Below are positions 1 to 9,389 of a DNA stretch of 64,000 nt, one piece after another. Position numbers and translations under genes: made by a program. The notes under the pieces are model-generated. The model saw only the letters and a program-made list of their open reading frames with translations, searched no databases and had not been told where the DNA came from. This DNA comes from Plantago ovata (lineage: Eukaryota; Streptophyta; Magnoliopsida; Lamiales; Plantaginaceae). The stretch is from assembly GCA_028274465.1 (NCBI GenBank), contig CM051458.1, positions 72,727,766 through 72,791,765 of the forward strand. The letters run 5' to 3'. Position 1 is the stretch's first letter; each line of letters opens with the position of its first letter.

Positions 1-369
1 TAAGGCAATTGTCTCATGATAAGGCATGAACCGCGCCAAGAACTCCTCTACTACTTGGCCCCAAGTTTTCAGCGATCCTGGTTCTAACCTTGCAATCCAA
101 CGCCTCGGCTCATACCCCAGAGTAAAAGAAACTAATTTCCTGCACAATTGGTCCTTAGTAAACCCTTTTGTTGGAATTCTTTCTATTTCCTTCTCATAGG
201 ATCGAATGAAACTCCATGGGTCCATCCCTACTCCATCTTCGTACCTTGGTAAGTACCTTACCATGGACTCCGTCACCTCATACCTCCTTAACTCATCTTC
301 CAGGTATACGGAAGATCCTCTCCTCACCTGCGAGAATTGGGGTGCCATGCGAGCGCGCATGGACATCAT
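1..369 (-). CDS. Gag N-terminal part, Athila-type Ty3/gypsy element G (partial)
   Basis: The minus frame is open from an ATG at 369 to base 1, so the protein continues past the left edge; 123 codons are visible. Gag forms the virus-like particle and packages element RNA. The stretch Trp91-Ile-Ala-Arg-Leu-Glu-Pro-Gly-Ser-Leu-x-Thr-Trp103, followed by an F..F.P segment, is the core of the plant Retrotrans_gag family (PF03732 type) and aligns by eye with the same region of the Gag at 38628-40787, though the two are clearly different subfamilies. It lies behind the LTR and primer site of G on the same strand. No stop or frameshift is visible in this part. Whether G carries pol cannot be seen. Confidence 0.8.
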   Translation of the reverse strand, partial: MMSMRARMAPQFSQVRRGSSVYLEDELRRYEVTESMVRYLPRYEDGVGMDPWSFIRSYEKEIERIPTKGFTKDQLCRKLVSFTLGYEPRRWIARLEPGSLKTWGQVVEEFLARFMPYHETIAL

Positions 370-636
370 ATATGTATTTCTGTAGTAAGAGCAACTCAAA
401 ACTAAAAATTAGTTCTATTAGCGTAATCAAACACAATATCACCAAAAATTTCGAGAGCACAAACACGCAAGGTAGACAAGATCAGATTAGATGAATTTAC
501 TGAAGAAGATAGAAGGAAAGAAATAGGGTAAGAAAGTGAAATTTCTGAGAGACAATCCAAGAGCTGTTCTAGGGGTTGAATGCTAAAAATAATTAAACAG
601 AAAAAAGGAGTATAGTCCCCGGCAGTGGCGCCAATT
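370..636 (-). other. Element G leader with tRNA-Asp primer binding site (614-633)
   Basis: Non-coding leader between the LTR and gag of G. On the minus strand, bases 633-614 read TGGCGCCACTGCCGGGGA, the complement of the 3' end of plant tRNA-Asp with one difference (A for G). It starts three bases after the LTR end. No gene is seen in the rest. Confidence 0.85.
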
Positions 637-1914
637 TGATGTAACCAAATTCGTTAGACTCAATTAATCAAATAAATTTGTTATTTAGCCAAAGGCAATT
701 CACGACTACAACAAAAATCGTAGTGTAGCAGTAGAATGACCTCGAGTGTCGTTCTCTAAGGACTATAACTAGCTTTATCAAATCTAATTTAGAATATAAA
801 AACAGCAGACGGAATAGCAAAGGTTTTTCTAACAGATAATGGAGATTGGTGATAGTATGGTCCTTCAAAGCATAACTGGTTAATAATCATGCGTCAATTC
901 CTCGGTTTTGCATGCAGATCTTTGATCAATCAATTGTCCTGTTGTAATTATTAAACACTACGAAGATATAGATACTGACAGGTCAAAACCTATTGTCCAA
1001 TTGTGTTCCGTAATTATTCAACACTACGAAGATATAGATATGCATAGGTCGACTAGGGTCCAATTGTGAATAATAATTAATCAACATACGAAGATATAGG
1101 TTGCGCCTGATCAAAGAAATAAAGCAATAACACGGAGTATAATGCGCGATATAGCCATTAGCATGATTATCAACCCTTCGCTAACAATTCACATACTACC
1201 ACCAACGATAAGTTTAGCTACTCATAGTTGTCATGCAATCAACATAAATCATAGAAGAAAACATGTTGAAAGATATATAAAAATAAGTAGAATAAACAGT
1301 AAGATACAATGTTACCGAAGGTTGTCAGTCTCCGAAGAATCGCGATCTTACAAGCTCCAAACTGCTATGAAAAAGTATCTCCTAAGCTACGAACCCCCAG
1401 AACAGGCTCTGGGAAGTTCCTACCTAAAACTACAGAGAAAGGTGAGAGAATAGGTCTGGAAAAGTATGAATTTCGGAGAAAAACTGAGCAACTATATATA
1501 GGCTTCGAATTTGTGTAGGGGGAAGGGCCCCAAACACCGGGCGATTCGCCCTCGCCCGGGAGTACAAATCTGGGATTTCCGCGTTTTCCACGTGTTTTTG
1601 GATTTCTTCCCCTTTTCGGACTCGGTTTCTGACTTCTAGTGGCCTTCTAACCTCCAGATTCGACCCCTAGACTCCAAATCCTATCCGGAAACCTTCAGAT
1701 ACTCCAAATAGGCTTCTGGAACACCAATTCCTTGTCAACTTCAATATAATTGCCCTGAAATCCTCGTTTTTCAACCAAAACCTGGAAAATAAAAACTAAA
1801 GGGAAACGTGACACTATTCTAATAAAATGCACTAAAATATAGCTAAATTAACATAGAGGATAGCTAAAATAGATGAAAAAGACTCAAATGAAAGTGTAAA
1901 ATACACATTCATCA
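637..1914 (-). repeat. 5' LTR of element G
   Basis: 1,278-bp LTR. On the minus strand it begins TGATGAATGTGTATTTTACA and ends in CA just before the primer site. It is homologous to the LTRs of F, B, C and H. The 1915 side returns directly to the gag of F, so G inserted into F. The other end of G lies outside the window, so the duplication (expected CCCTA from 1915) cannot be confirmed. Inside are a TATATATAG TATA box (about 1493-1501 on the minus strand) and GGCGA palindrome remnants near 1535-1555. Confidence 0.85.
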
Positions 1915-2893
1915 CCCTAACCAAGACCGTAGTAATCTTAGCTATGGTAATGATCACTGTGAAAATCCCACTCCTAAAGAGTAACCGAAGTCGAAGACGG
2001 CTCTTCTCATGGAGAATTTGCAGAAAATGGTTGATCACACCCAAGGATTTCTTAAGCGTTATGAAGAAGATTCGGAGAAGACAAGGGCGAGACTTGATCA
2101 GTTGGAGGCAAGCACTAGGCTTGCTCATCAAAAGATGCAAGAATTGATTGACCGTGGAGCAAGTAGGGAGCAAGGGAAGTTGCCTAGCAACACTGAGAAG
2201 TCGATGTCTATTACCTTGGTGGGTGATCTTCCTGTAGAAATCACCATCAAGAAGGTTGCTAATTGTGAGTGTTGCAACGATGGGGAGCCCCAACTAGCCA
2301 AGGAAGAAGAGAAGGACCTTGGTTTTGATGTTAGCAATGAGGAGCAAGAAGATCCCGAGCCAATTCCTGATAGTTTCGATGTGAAGGTTGGGATTGGTGA
2401 ACTTGACGATATCCGTGCTACACTTGATACGGGTTCTTACTCGAATGTGCTCCCTATGAATGTGTTTGAGAAGAGTGGCCTTGGAGAGCTTTCGGAGCAT
2501 AAGGCTATTGTGCAACTTGCAGATGAATCCTTTGTACGACCCGAAGGCATTGTGAAGAACTTATTGGTTAAGATTGGTGAAACTTCTGTATACACCAACT
2601 TTGTTGTGATGCCGGCGTCTACACCGGAAATGAGGGATGTTGTTCTCTTGGGGCGAACGTTCTTGACTAAGCTACGCTCCGTAATCGACATCTACCGAAG
2701 AACTTGCACCATTGAGGTGGATGGCCAGCAACATGTGTTGCGAGCCATATCTGATCCTAGTCCTCACTTCAATGCTTCTCATTCTATTAATTACTTTGGT
2801 CTTGCTGTATATATCCATTCTCACTCACAGGTACTAGGCATGAGGAAGAGATCGATGAAGGGGAACTCTAGTACCCTCAAGAACAAGAACTAA
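1915..2893 (+). pseudogene. Gag C-terminus plus retropepsin, element F (5' part displaced by G)
   Basis: This is the C-terminal half of a Gag-protease like the one at 38628-40787. The frame enters at 1915 within the Asn/Arg/Gly-rich tail after the zinc knuckle, meets a TAA at 1982-1984 (CAA or similar in the relatives) and is then open to the stop at 2891-2893. It holds a coiled-coil segment followed by the aspartic protease: Leu-Asp-Thr-Gly-Ser-Tyr-Ser-Asn near 2424-2447 is the active-site DTG loop, and Val-Val-Leu-Leu-Gly-Arg-Thr-Phe near 2640-2663 is the second conserved retropepsin strand. Retropepsin cuts Gag during particle maturation. The N-terminal part of the gene is on the far side of G, outside the window. 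Confidence 0.85.
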
Positions 2894-3149
2894 AGAGCAA
2901 GAAGAAGTCGCGTCAGAGACTTTATAAACAATGGCGCTGTCCGGGAGGCAACCCGGAGTTTTTATCGCTTTATTGCATTGCATTGCATTCATACATTGAA
3001 CAATTTATGTGAATTGGTTAGTTTATGTGATGTTTTGTGCTTATGTTTATGTTTGAGTGAAATTTTTCGAGTGTTTTTAGTGAGGAAAATGGTTTTGGGG
3101 ATAAAACCTGAACTTTTTCGGAGATATTTCATCTCCCCACCTCTGGAGG

Positions 3150-3300
3150 TGGGGGGCGAATCGCCCCGCATCGCCAGAGAGTTTCAGGCTCTCTGGCAGT
3201 GGGGGGCGATTCGCCCCACAACGCCAGAGAGCTTGCAGTGGGGGGCAAATTGCCCCACACACGGGGCGAATCGCCCCACATCGTCCGAGAATAAGAGACG
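3150..3300 (+). promoter_or_regulatory. Palindrome array upstream of ORF2, element F
   Basis: Four 15-bp palindromes lie at 3153-3167 (GGGGCGAATCGCCCC), 3203-3217 (GGGGCGATTCGCCCC), 3242-3256 (GGGGCAAATTGCCCC) and 3263-3277 (GGGGCGAATCGCCCC). The third has a matched pair of changes that keep the symmetry. Between the first two is a separate stem, GCCAGAGAG / CTCTCTGGC (3172-3197). The same arrays stand in front of the TATA box in the LTRs of this family, so I infer a promoter-proximal element for ORF2; no good TATA box is visible here. The 2894-3150 stretch holds nothing else recognisable. Confidence 0.55.
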
Positions 3301-3508
3301 GGATTTCTCTCCAATCTCCTCATTCTCTCATCTTCTTCACCTCTCTTACTCCAAAACACCCAAAAACTCAAAAAATCTTCCATCTTACATAAAACCTTCA
3401 ATTCTCCATCAAATTTTGTGTTCTTTAGCTTCAATCGAAGCCCATTGCGTGCTCTTTCATTCCATCCGAACAAATTTCATCCTAGTTCATTCATTCTTCG
3501 GATCTGAG

Positions 3509-4061
3509 GTGACTTCACATGAACCCTAATTTTTCTAATTTGGGGGTTTTTTCATTTATGCCTCAATTGAGCTTATATGATGTATGGGTTAATTGTTTGT
3601 GTGATTAGAAACGTTATTCACTATCAATTGCATGTTCAATTTTGCTTGGTTTGTTGGTTTGAGAATTTTGCGTACTAGATGTCTATGTCTTAATGTGCAT
3701 TGTTTCTTTTCCTTTCATTCCATGTTATATAGTTGTGCTTATTGATATGATAATGATGGACATGATGGTAGAACGCATGATTGATGAGTTTGAGGATTTT
3801 TTATGCTAGATTTTTTGCTACTATGGTATGATTTGAGCCTTATGATTTAAGGTTATTTGTTGTCTAGCATGAGCTTAATGTGATATGTTACATGTCTAAG
3901 ATATGTTGGTGTGTTGCATTTTAGTTCTAGAAGTGGCTAGATTAGACATGGAGCTTTTGAGGGGTACGATTGTTGATGTTATCACTCGTTTGTTTCACTC
4001 TTGCATTTGCATATGCATGAATCTGTTTTATGTTGTACAAGATACTAATTGCTGCTTGTAG
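3509..4061 (+). other. Probable leader intron of ORF2, element F
   Basis: The donor is CTGAG|GTGACT at 3509 and the acceptor is GCTTGTAG|GTACC ending at 4061, five bases before the ORF2 ATG. The same donor and acceptor positions, with the conserved downstream stretch ATGAACCCTA near the donor, occur in B (16386-16926) and, diverged, in E (35744-35185). That conservation across subfamilies supports a real intron. The 3300-3508 stretch is pyrimidine-rich and leader-like. Confidence 0.6.
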
Positions 4062-4066
4062 GTACC

Positions 4067-5427
4067 ATGCCACCACGTGACAAGAAGAAAGTTGGCTCGT
4101 CTAAGAGAAAGAAGGGCAAGGGGCAGCTTCAAGCTCCCAACCTTCTCATGAGTTATTTGAGTTGTGTCTTTCTACTATCGACGTCCGTTTAAGGCTCCAA
4201 GCAGAGCTTGCTCAAGGTGGACGATCGACCATTCCTGATAGAAGGATTGAAATTCCAGACGGCCATGCTAACCGACCGGGTTACAAGGTGCTCTCTCGTT
4301 TGGCTAAGAAGAGGAATTGGAGTTGGTTTACTTCCAACCATTTCAAGTGGTATGATAAGAGCCTCCTCCATGAGTTTTATGTTGGCTATACGGATCTTGA
4401 AGAGAAGGAGGGTGTACTTGTTAGAGGCATAATCGTGCCATGGACTCCTGCCTCAATTTCTGATTTTATTCATATGGGGGAACGGGAGTTCACCGGAAGT
4501 GACCATTCTTATGTGTATTCGAGGGCTACTAGGGGGATTGGAAGTGATATCACAGATGTGATTTGCAATAGGCAATATGTGTTTCCAGAAACCGGGGCAC
4601 AACCAGGACGGATCCATCAGAGTGACCTTAGTCTTGAGGCTAAGGTGGTGATGAAGTTTTGTATTTTCAATCTGATTCCTAGGAAGAATGACACATGGAT
4701 TCAACCAAACTATGCTGAGCTCCTCTACTGCTTGTTGGGCAAGCATCGTATAGACATCGAAAAGATCATGTATGAAGAATACGAGCGTCATTGGGAGAAG
4801 AAGAAGAAGCCCTTCATTTTTCCAAGTTTCATCACGGCTTATTGCAAATATAATGGGGTTGAGGACATTGTTGAGGGGGATTCTGAGGTCGCGGCTCTTT
4901 CCCCTTCAACTATTGATGTGCAATTGAATAGGTATCGTATGAAGAACCCCATGGCTGTTGCTGCTGATGTTGAGGCTTCCCTTCGACAGAGTGATTCTGA
5001 TGATGACAATGATGATGAGGAAGATGAGGATGCTATGGATACTGATGATGGAGCTGGACGAGTTCCTATTCCTGATATTCCTTCTGTTCGTAGACCGCCA
5101 CATGCACCGCCTCGAGTACCACATGGGTCTAGAGGTATTGACTTCTCTAATTTTAGGGCCTACCTCGATGACCATTTCGGTAGAGTTGATGCTAGTGTTG
5201 CAGCCTTGACCACTTCTGTCCAAGGGTTGCAACATAATCTTGATGGATACATTGCCCAACGCAACCGCGATTGGGAGATAGCTGAGGAGCATCGCCGGAA
5301 TGAGAGAGAGATAATGTGGGAGCACCAACAGCTCATCCATCACCAACAGGAGGCCCTACAGCAATCTAATGATCTTCTGTCTGACATGTGGAGGGACTAT
5401 TATAGGGATTACGATCCTAATAATTAG
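4067..5427 (+). pseudogene. ORF2, putative plant transposon protein (PF20167-type), element F, one frameshift
   Basis: The start is ATG 4067, matching the start in B. A Lys-rich basic head (PPRDKKK...KKGKG) is followed by one missing base near 4120, after which the frame is open to 5427 (421 codons from 4162). The core, roughly 4290-4900, contains KRNWSWFTS, LLHEFYVGYTD, VLVRGIIVPWTP and LIPRKNDTWIQP, the spacing I associate with the putative plant transposon protein family found beside Athila-like gag genes. After it come an Asp/Glu-rich acidic block (about 4995-5055), a Pro-rich linker and a C-terminal heptad-like, Gln-rich helix. Biochemical role unknown. It ends about 1.6 kb before the 3' LTR. 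About 78% identical by eye to ORF2 of B. Confidence 0.8.
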
Positions 5428-6046
5428 TCTTTTCACCAGTCCATTCTTGTATACTCAGCCGACCGAGGCCAAACCATTCGGTAACATCTAGTATCACTTT
5501 TTATTTACTCATTCTCTTTTCCTAGGGACTAGCTTGAGTTTCATGAGGGGGGATGGGATGTGAACCATGATGTTAAGTATTGTTTGGCTTTATGATGTTG
5601 AGTATGGTATCTTGTACTTTGTTTGCATTTGCACGTTTACCGCTTTCTTAGTATTTAGTTGCATACACTACATTCATCCTAGTATAGTTTTACATGCTTT
5701 TGTGTGGAGTTTATTGCCAAATTTTTTGAACTTTTTTATTGGGTAGATTAACTAGTTATGACCTTTGACCATGCGTTTCATCTCTATGAATTGTTTGAGG
5801 TTTTTCTCGCTTGGCTTGTCACATTTATATATGCATTTAGTTAAGCTTGGTAGTCTCGACATCACTTAGTGGTGTTTTCTCTACTGCGGTTCACTAAGTC
5901 CTTTATAATAAGATGATGCATGTTAGAGTCTTGTGGTTGTTTTCCCGTGTAATTATGTACCTAAGAGGCAACAAGTCTTCACCTTGCTTTGAGATTGCTA
6001 AATGCCTAGGAAGGAGGTAGTGTGAGATTGTGTGATCTTTTGTTTG
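5428..6046 (+). other. Non-coding 3' region of element F
   Basis: No gene is seen. The stretch is conserved in B (18273-18886), in H (about 41040-41440) and, in reverse, in E, so it is element sequence rather than host spacer. It includes a well conserved block reading TCTCGACATCACTTAGTGGTG near 5855-5875. Confidence 0.6.
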
Positions 6047-6187
6047 AAACCTATTCTAACGAATAGGTTTGGGGAGGGGGTTATGCTGTTAATATGACTT
6101 GTTTTTCGATTTTGAGTGTTGTGAGTTTGTTTTCCTTTTTCGTAAAGTTTGTGCTCCAACCTATTCTTTCGAATAGGTTTGGGGAGG
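6047..6187 (+). promoter_or_regulatory. Twin stem-loop plus PPT-like modules, element F
   Basis: Module 1: stem AAACCTATTC / GAATAGGTTT with loop TAAC at 6047-6070, running straight into GGTTTGGGGAGGGGG. Module 2: stem AACCTATTC / GAATAGGTT with loop TTTC at 6158-6179, again followed by TGGGGAG. The 11-mer GGTTTGGGGAG in both is identical to the polypurine tract just before the 3' LTR (6989-6999). Copies in B, H and E keep the stem but change the loop. Confidence 0.6.
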
Positions 6188-6239
6188 TCGTTTGTGAGTC
6201 ATTGTAATTTCTTTTTTTCGTTGTGCTACTGCTCGCTAT

Positions 6240-6400
6240 ACAAAAAAAAAAAAAAAAAAAAAAAAAGAAAGGAAAAAGATTGGAAAAAAAAAGAAAAAGG
6301 AAAAAAAAGAAAAGATTCCAGGAAAAAGAAAAAACCTGAAAAAGAAAAAAAAAAGAAAAAAAGAAAAGACCCCAAAAAGGCAAAGAAGGGTCCAAAGCCA
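6240..6400 (+). repeat. Purine-only tract (A/G), element F
   Basis: About 130 bases, nearly all A and G, starting with a run of about 25 A, then ending in a conserved GACCCCAAAAAGGC...GGGTCC block. Any Lys-rich translation is an artefact of composition. Equivalent tracts are at 19068-19185, 20203-20345 and 41630-41760, and in reverse at 8930-9015 in E. Confidence 0.7.
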
Positions 6401-6999
6401 AAAAGCAGTTTAGCAAAGTGTTTGTCTCGTTTTTCAATTCTTGTAATGTTCGTAATCGAGTTGTAAAGTTTGTCTTTTGTTTGTTTGAGTGTCATCCGTT
6501 ATAGACCACCCTCGTCCTGCCATTCAGGAAGTGGTGATTAGTTTATAACTTTGCTCGAGAGATGGGTAGAATAGGGGAGTGTGAACTTTTAGGGAACCCT
6601 CCTTCGTTTGATGAGAGCCAGTATTGGTTCGACCGCTTTGAGGGAAAGTCTTAACTTGGTGAAAAACAGTAAGTCCTCAGTTTCATAGGCACGGGACAAC
6701 CATTCGTATTTTAACATATTTCATTACGTCGTCACTGACTAGGTCCAGGTAGAGAATGTTACGAGAGACTATCTTGTTTAACATAGTGCAAATGTGAATG
6801 TGTATGAGTCAATCGAGGCATTCTTCAACCAATATCCATGTTATGATTTGTATGGTCATTGTTCATAAGTTTTTGATAGACTCAATAGATTAGTTCATTT
6901 CATTTGGCATGAGACTCCATTTTGTGTGTTGCATTGGTTTTTTGCATTAGAGTCTTGCTTAGTTGCTTGAGGACAAGCAAAGGTTCGGTTTGGGGAGTT
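6401..6999 (+). other. Non-coding end of element F with polypurine tract
   Basis: No gene. The last 15 bases (6985-6999) read TTCGGTTTGGGGAGT, the plus-strand primer (polypurine tract) of the element, directly abutting the LTR. The rest is conserved in B, C, H and E. Confidence 0.7.
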
Positions 7000-8243
7000 T
7001 GATGAACGTGTATTTTGCACTTTCATTCGAGTCTTTTTTCACCAATTTAGCTATCCTCTAGGTTAACTTAGCTTATATTTTAGTGCATTTTATTAGAATA
7101 GTGTCACGTTTCCCTTTTCTTTGCATTTTTCAGGTTTTAGGTAAAAAACGTATGTTTATGGGCAATATTGATGAAGAGGACGAAGTTTTGGTGTTTCGAG
7201 GACATTCGTGGTGTATCTAGAAGGTTCCGGATGAGATTTGAGGCCTAGGGGCGGAAATGTGAAACAAAAGTTTTTCCCTTGCATCTTGGGACGAGTTTCA
7301 AGGCTTAAAGGTCACTAGAAGGCAAAATCCGTATCCGAAAATGAAAAGAAGACCAAAAAAACTCGCTCTCGCCAGTCTGGATGTCCCAGGCGAACCGCCT
7401 GGGACGTGGGGCGATTCGCCCCACACCAGGCGAATCGCCCGACACCTGGGGCGGTTCGCCTGGGAGGTTTCCGAACATTATATATAGTTTGCCTATTTTT
7501 CTACGTTTTTCAGACCTTTTCACATTATTTTGAGAGACAAATTCTCCAGAGCCTGTTCTGGAAATTATTAGCATAGAAGACTCTTTTTCTTATTGATTTG
7601 GAAGCTTAGCATAGAGATTGGACATCTTTGATTTTCGATTCTTGCTTGTGAGTTAGCAATTCATCGGAGATTGACAACCTTGATTGCTAACTTGTATCTC
7701 ACGGTTTTCTGCTTTTATTTATTTCATTCAACATGTTTTCCTTCAATCTTGCTTTGATTCTTGTTGATTGCAATATGAGTAGTTAAATCTATCGTTGGTG
7801 ATAGTATGTGATTTCTTAGCTAGGGTTCTTGATTATGCATGAGTGGTTTCGCGCGTTTAAGACTTGATTTATTGTTTTATTTCTTTGATCTATCTAAGTC
7901 ATCTATCTTCGTAGTCTTGAATTGAAAGGAACACGTAGGACAATTCATGATCATAGATCTCTATAGAAACTTCAAGTACTTCATGCATGATTATTACCCG
8001 TTGCTTTGAATGACCATACTATCACTGACTTCCATCATATTGATAAGAAAAATCTGTGCTTTGCTTGATTTCTGATTTATAGTTTAAGTTAAATTTGATA
8101 AAGCTAGTTATAGTCCTTAGAGATCGACACTCGAGGTTATTTTACTTCTACACTACGTGCCTTCGTTTTCGTTGTAGTTGTGAATTACCTTTGGCTAAAA
8201 ACAAATTTATTTGATTAATTGAGTCTGACAATCTCGTTCATCA
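7000..8243 (+). repeat. 3' LTR of element F
   Basis: 1,244-bp LTR from TGATGAACGTG to CGTTCATCA. U3 holds a long foldback (7385-7464) followed at once by a TATA box (TATATATAG, 7474-7482). The LTR ends inside a remnant of the 3' LTR of E, with ACTGC (8244-8248) as the expected target duplication; its partner is outside the window. Confidence 0.85.
7385..7482 (+). promoter_or_regulatory. Nested inverted repeat and TATA box in LTR of F
   Basis: Outer arms CCCAGGCGAACCGCC (7385-7399) and GGCGGTTCGCCTGGG (7450-7464) are exact reverse complements (15 bp). Inner arms GGGCGATTCGCC (7409-7420) and GGCGAATCGCCC (7429-7440) are also exact (12 bp). Each arm is itself a near-palindrome. A TATA box follows 10 bases later. 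Confidence 0.65.
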
Positions 8244-8322
8244 ACTGCCAACAAAACTAAGCTTAAAGATAGCAAAAGAAGGTGAAAAGGACAAGATGAA
8301 CGTGTCAAAAATACGTTCATCA
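8244..8322 (-). repeat. 3' LTR remnant of element E
   Basis: 79 bp. Read on the minus strand it starts TGATGAACG next to the polypurine tract GGTTTGGGGAGTT (8323-8335) and is then cut by F. Its AAGCTTAGTTTTGTTGG matches the E 5' LTR at 47816-47834, which pairs the two ends of E. The remainder of this LTR is left of the window. Confidence 0.75.
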
Positions 8323-9389
8323 AACTCCCCAAACCAAACCTTTGCTTGTCTTCAAGCAACCAACTACCTAAATGCAACACAAAAGGAGTCTCATGCCAAG
8401 CGAGAAGAACTAATCTATTGTATCTACCAAATGCTTATGAACAAAGACCATACAAAACATAACATGCAAGTAGGTTGAAGAATGTCTCGACAGAACCATA
8501 CACATTCCCATGTGCACTTGGTTAAACAAAGGAGTCTCTTGTAACATTCTCTACCTGGACCTGGTCAATAACGACGCAATGATGCACATTATCATACTAT
8601 GGCTCCCTCGTGTCTATGAAACCGAGGACTTACTACTGTTCACCAAGTGAAACTTTTCCTCAAGAGAGGGCGAACCAATACTGGCTCTCATCAAACGAAT
8701 TAGGGTTCCCTAAAAGACAACACTCCCCTATTCTACCCGACTCTTAAAACAAAGACTCTTCACCACTTCCTGAATGACAGGACGAGGGTGGTCTAGAATA
8801 GGCTTGGACTAGGCGACATGAAACACAAGGAAGAATTTACAACTCGTTACAAACAACTACAACAGCTGAAAAATATTTACAACGCTTTACAAGACTGCTT
8901 TTTGGCTTGCTTTGACCCTTCTTTTGCTTTTCTTTTTTTTGGTCTTATTCTTTATTTCTTTTTTTTTTCTTTTTGTTTGCTTTTCTCTTTTTCTCTTTTT
9001 TTTTTTTTTTAAATATATAGCAAGCAGCAGCAACAACGAAAAGAAAAACAAAACTCAACAACGGTCTCCCAAAACCTATTCGAAAGAATAGGTTGGAGCT
9101 CAAGCTCAAAAAGAAGAAGAAAAAACAAACTTTACAATGAACTTTACATGACTCAAAAAGACGAAAGACAAGAACAACAACGGTAACCCCCTCCCCAAAC
9201 ATATTCGTTGGAATAGGTTTCCAACAAAGGATCACACACCTCACTCTACATCCTTTCTAGGCATTTAGCAATCTCGAAAGCAAGGTGAAGAATTTTTCGC
9301 CTCTTAGGTACATAATTACACGGGTAAACAACCATAGACTCTAACATGCATCATTTTATAAGGCCTTCGTGAACCGCAGTAGAGAAAAC
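8323..9389 (-). other. 3' non-coding region of element E, part 1
   Basis: Reverse-orientation counterpart of 5428-6999 in F, diverged. It contains the purine tract (pyrimidine on plus, about 8930-9015) and the two stem-loops: 9073-9094 (perfect 9-bp stem, loop TTTC on the minus strand) and 9197-9220 (one mismatch, loop CAAC), the latter followed on the minus strand by TTTGGGGAGGGGG. No gene. Interrupted by A at 9390; AAAAC (9385-9389) is the target duplication. Confidence 0.7.

Noticed and set aside
6149..6466. Lys-rich open frame (and its reverse Phe-rich frames)
   Set aside because: Produced by the purine tract; similar false frames occur at every copy of the tract (8945, 19059, 20163, 41590).
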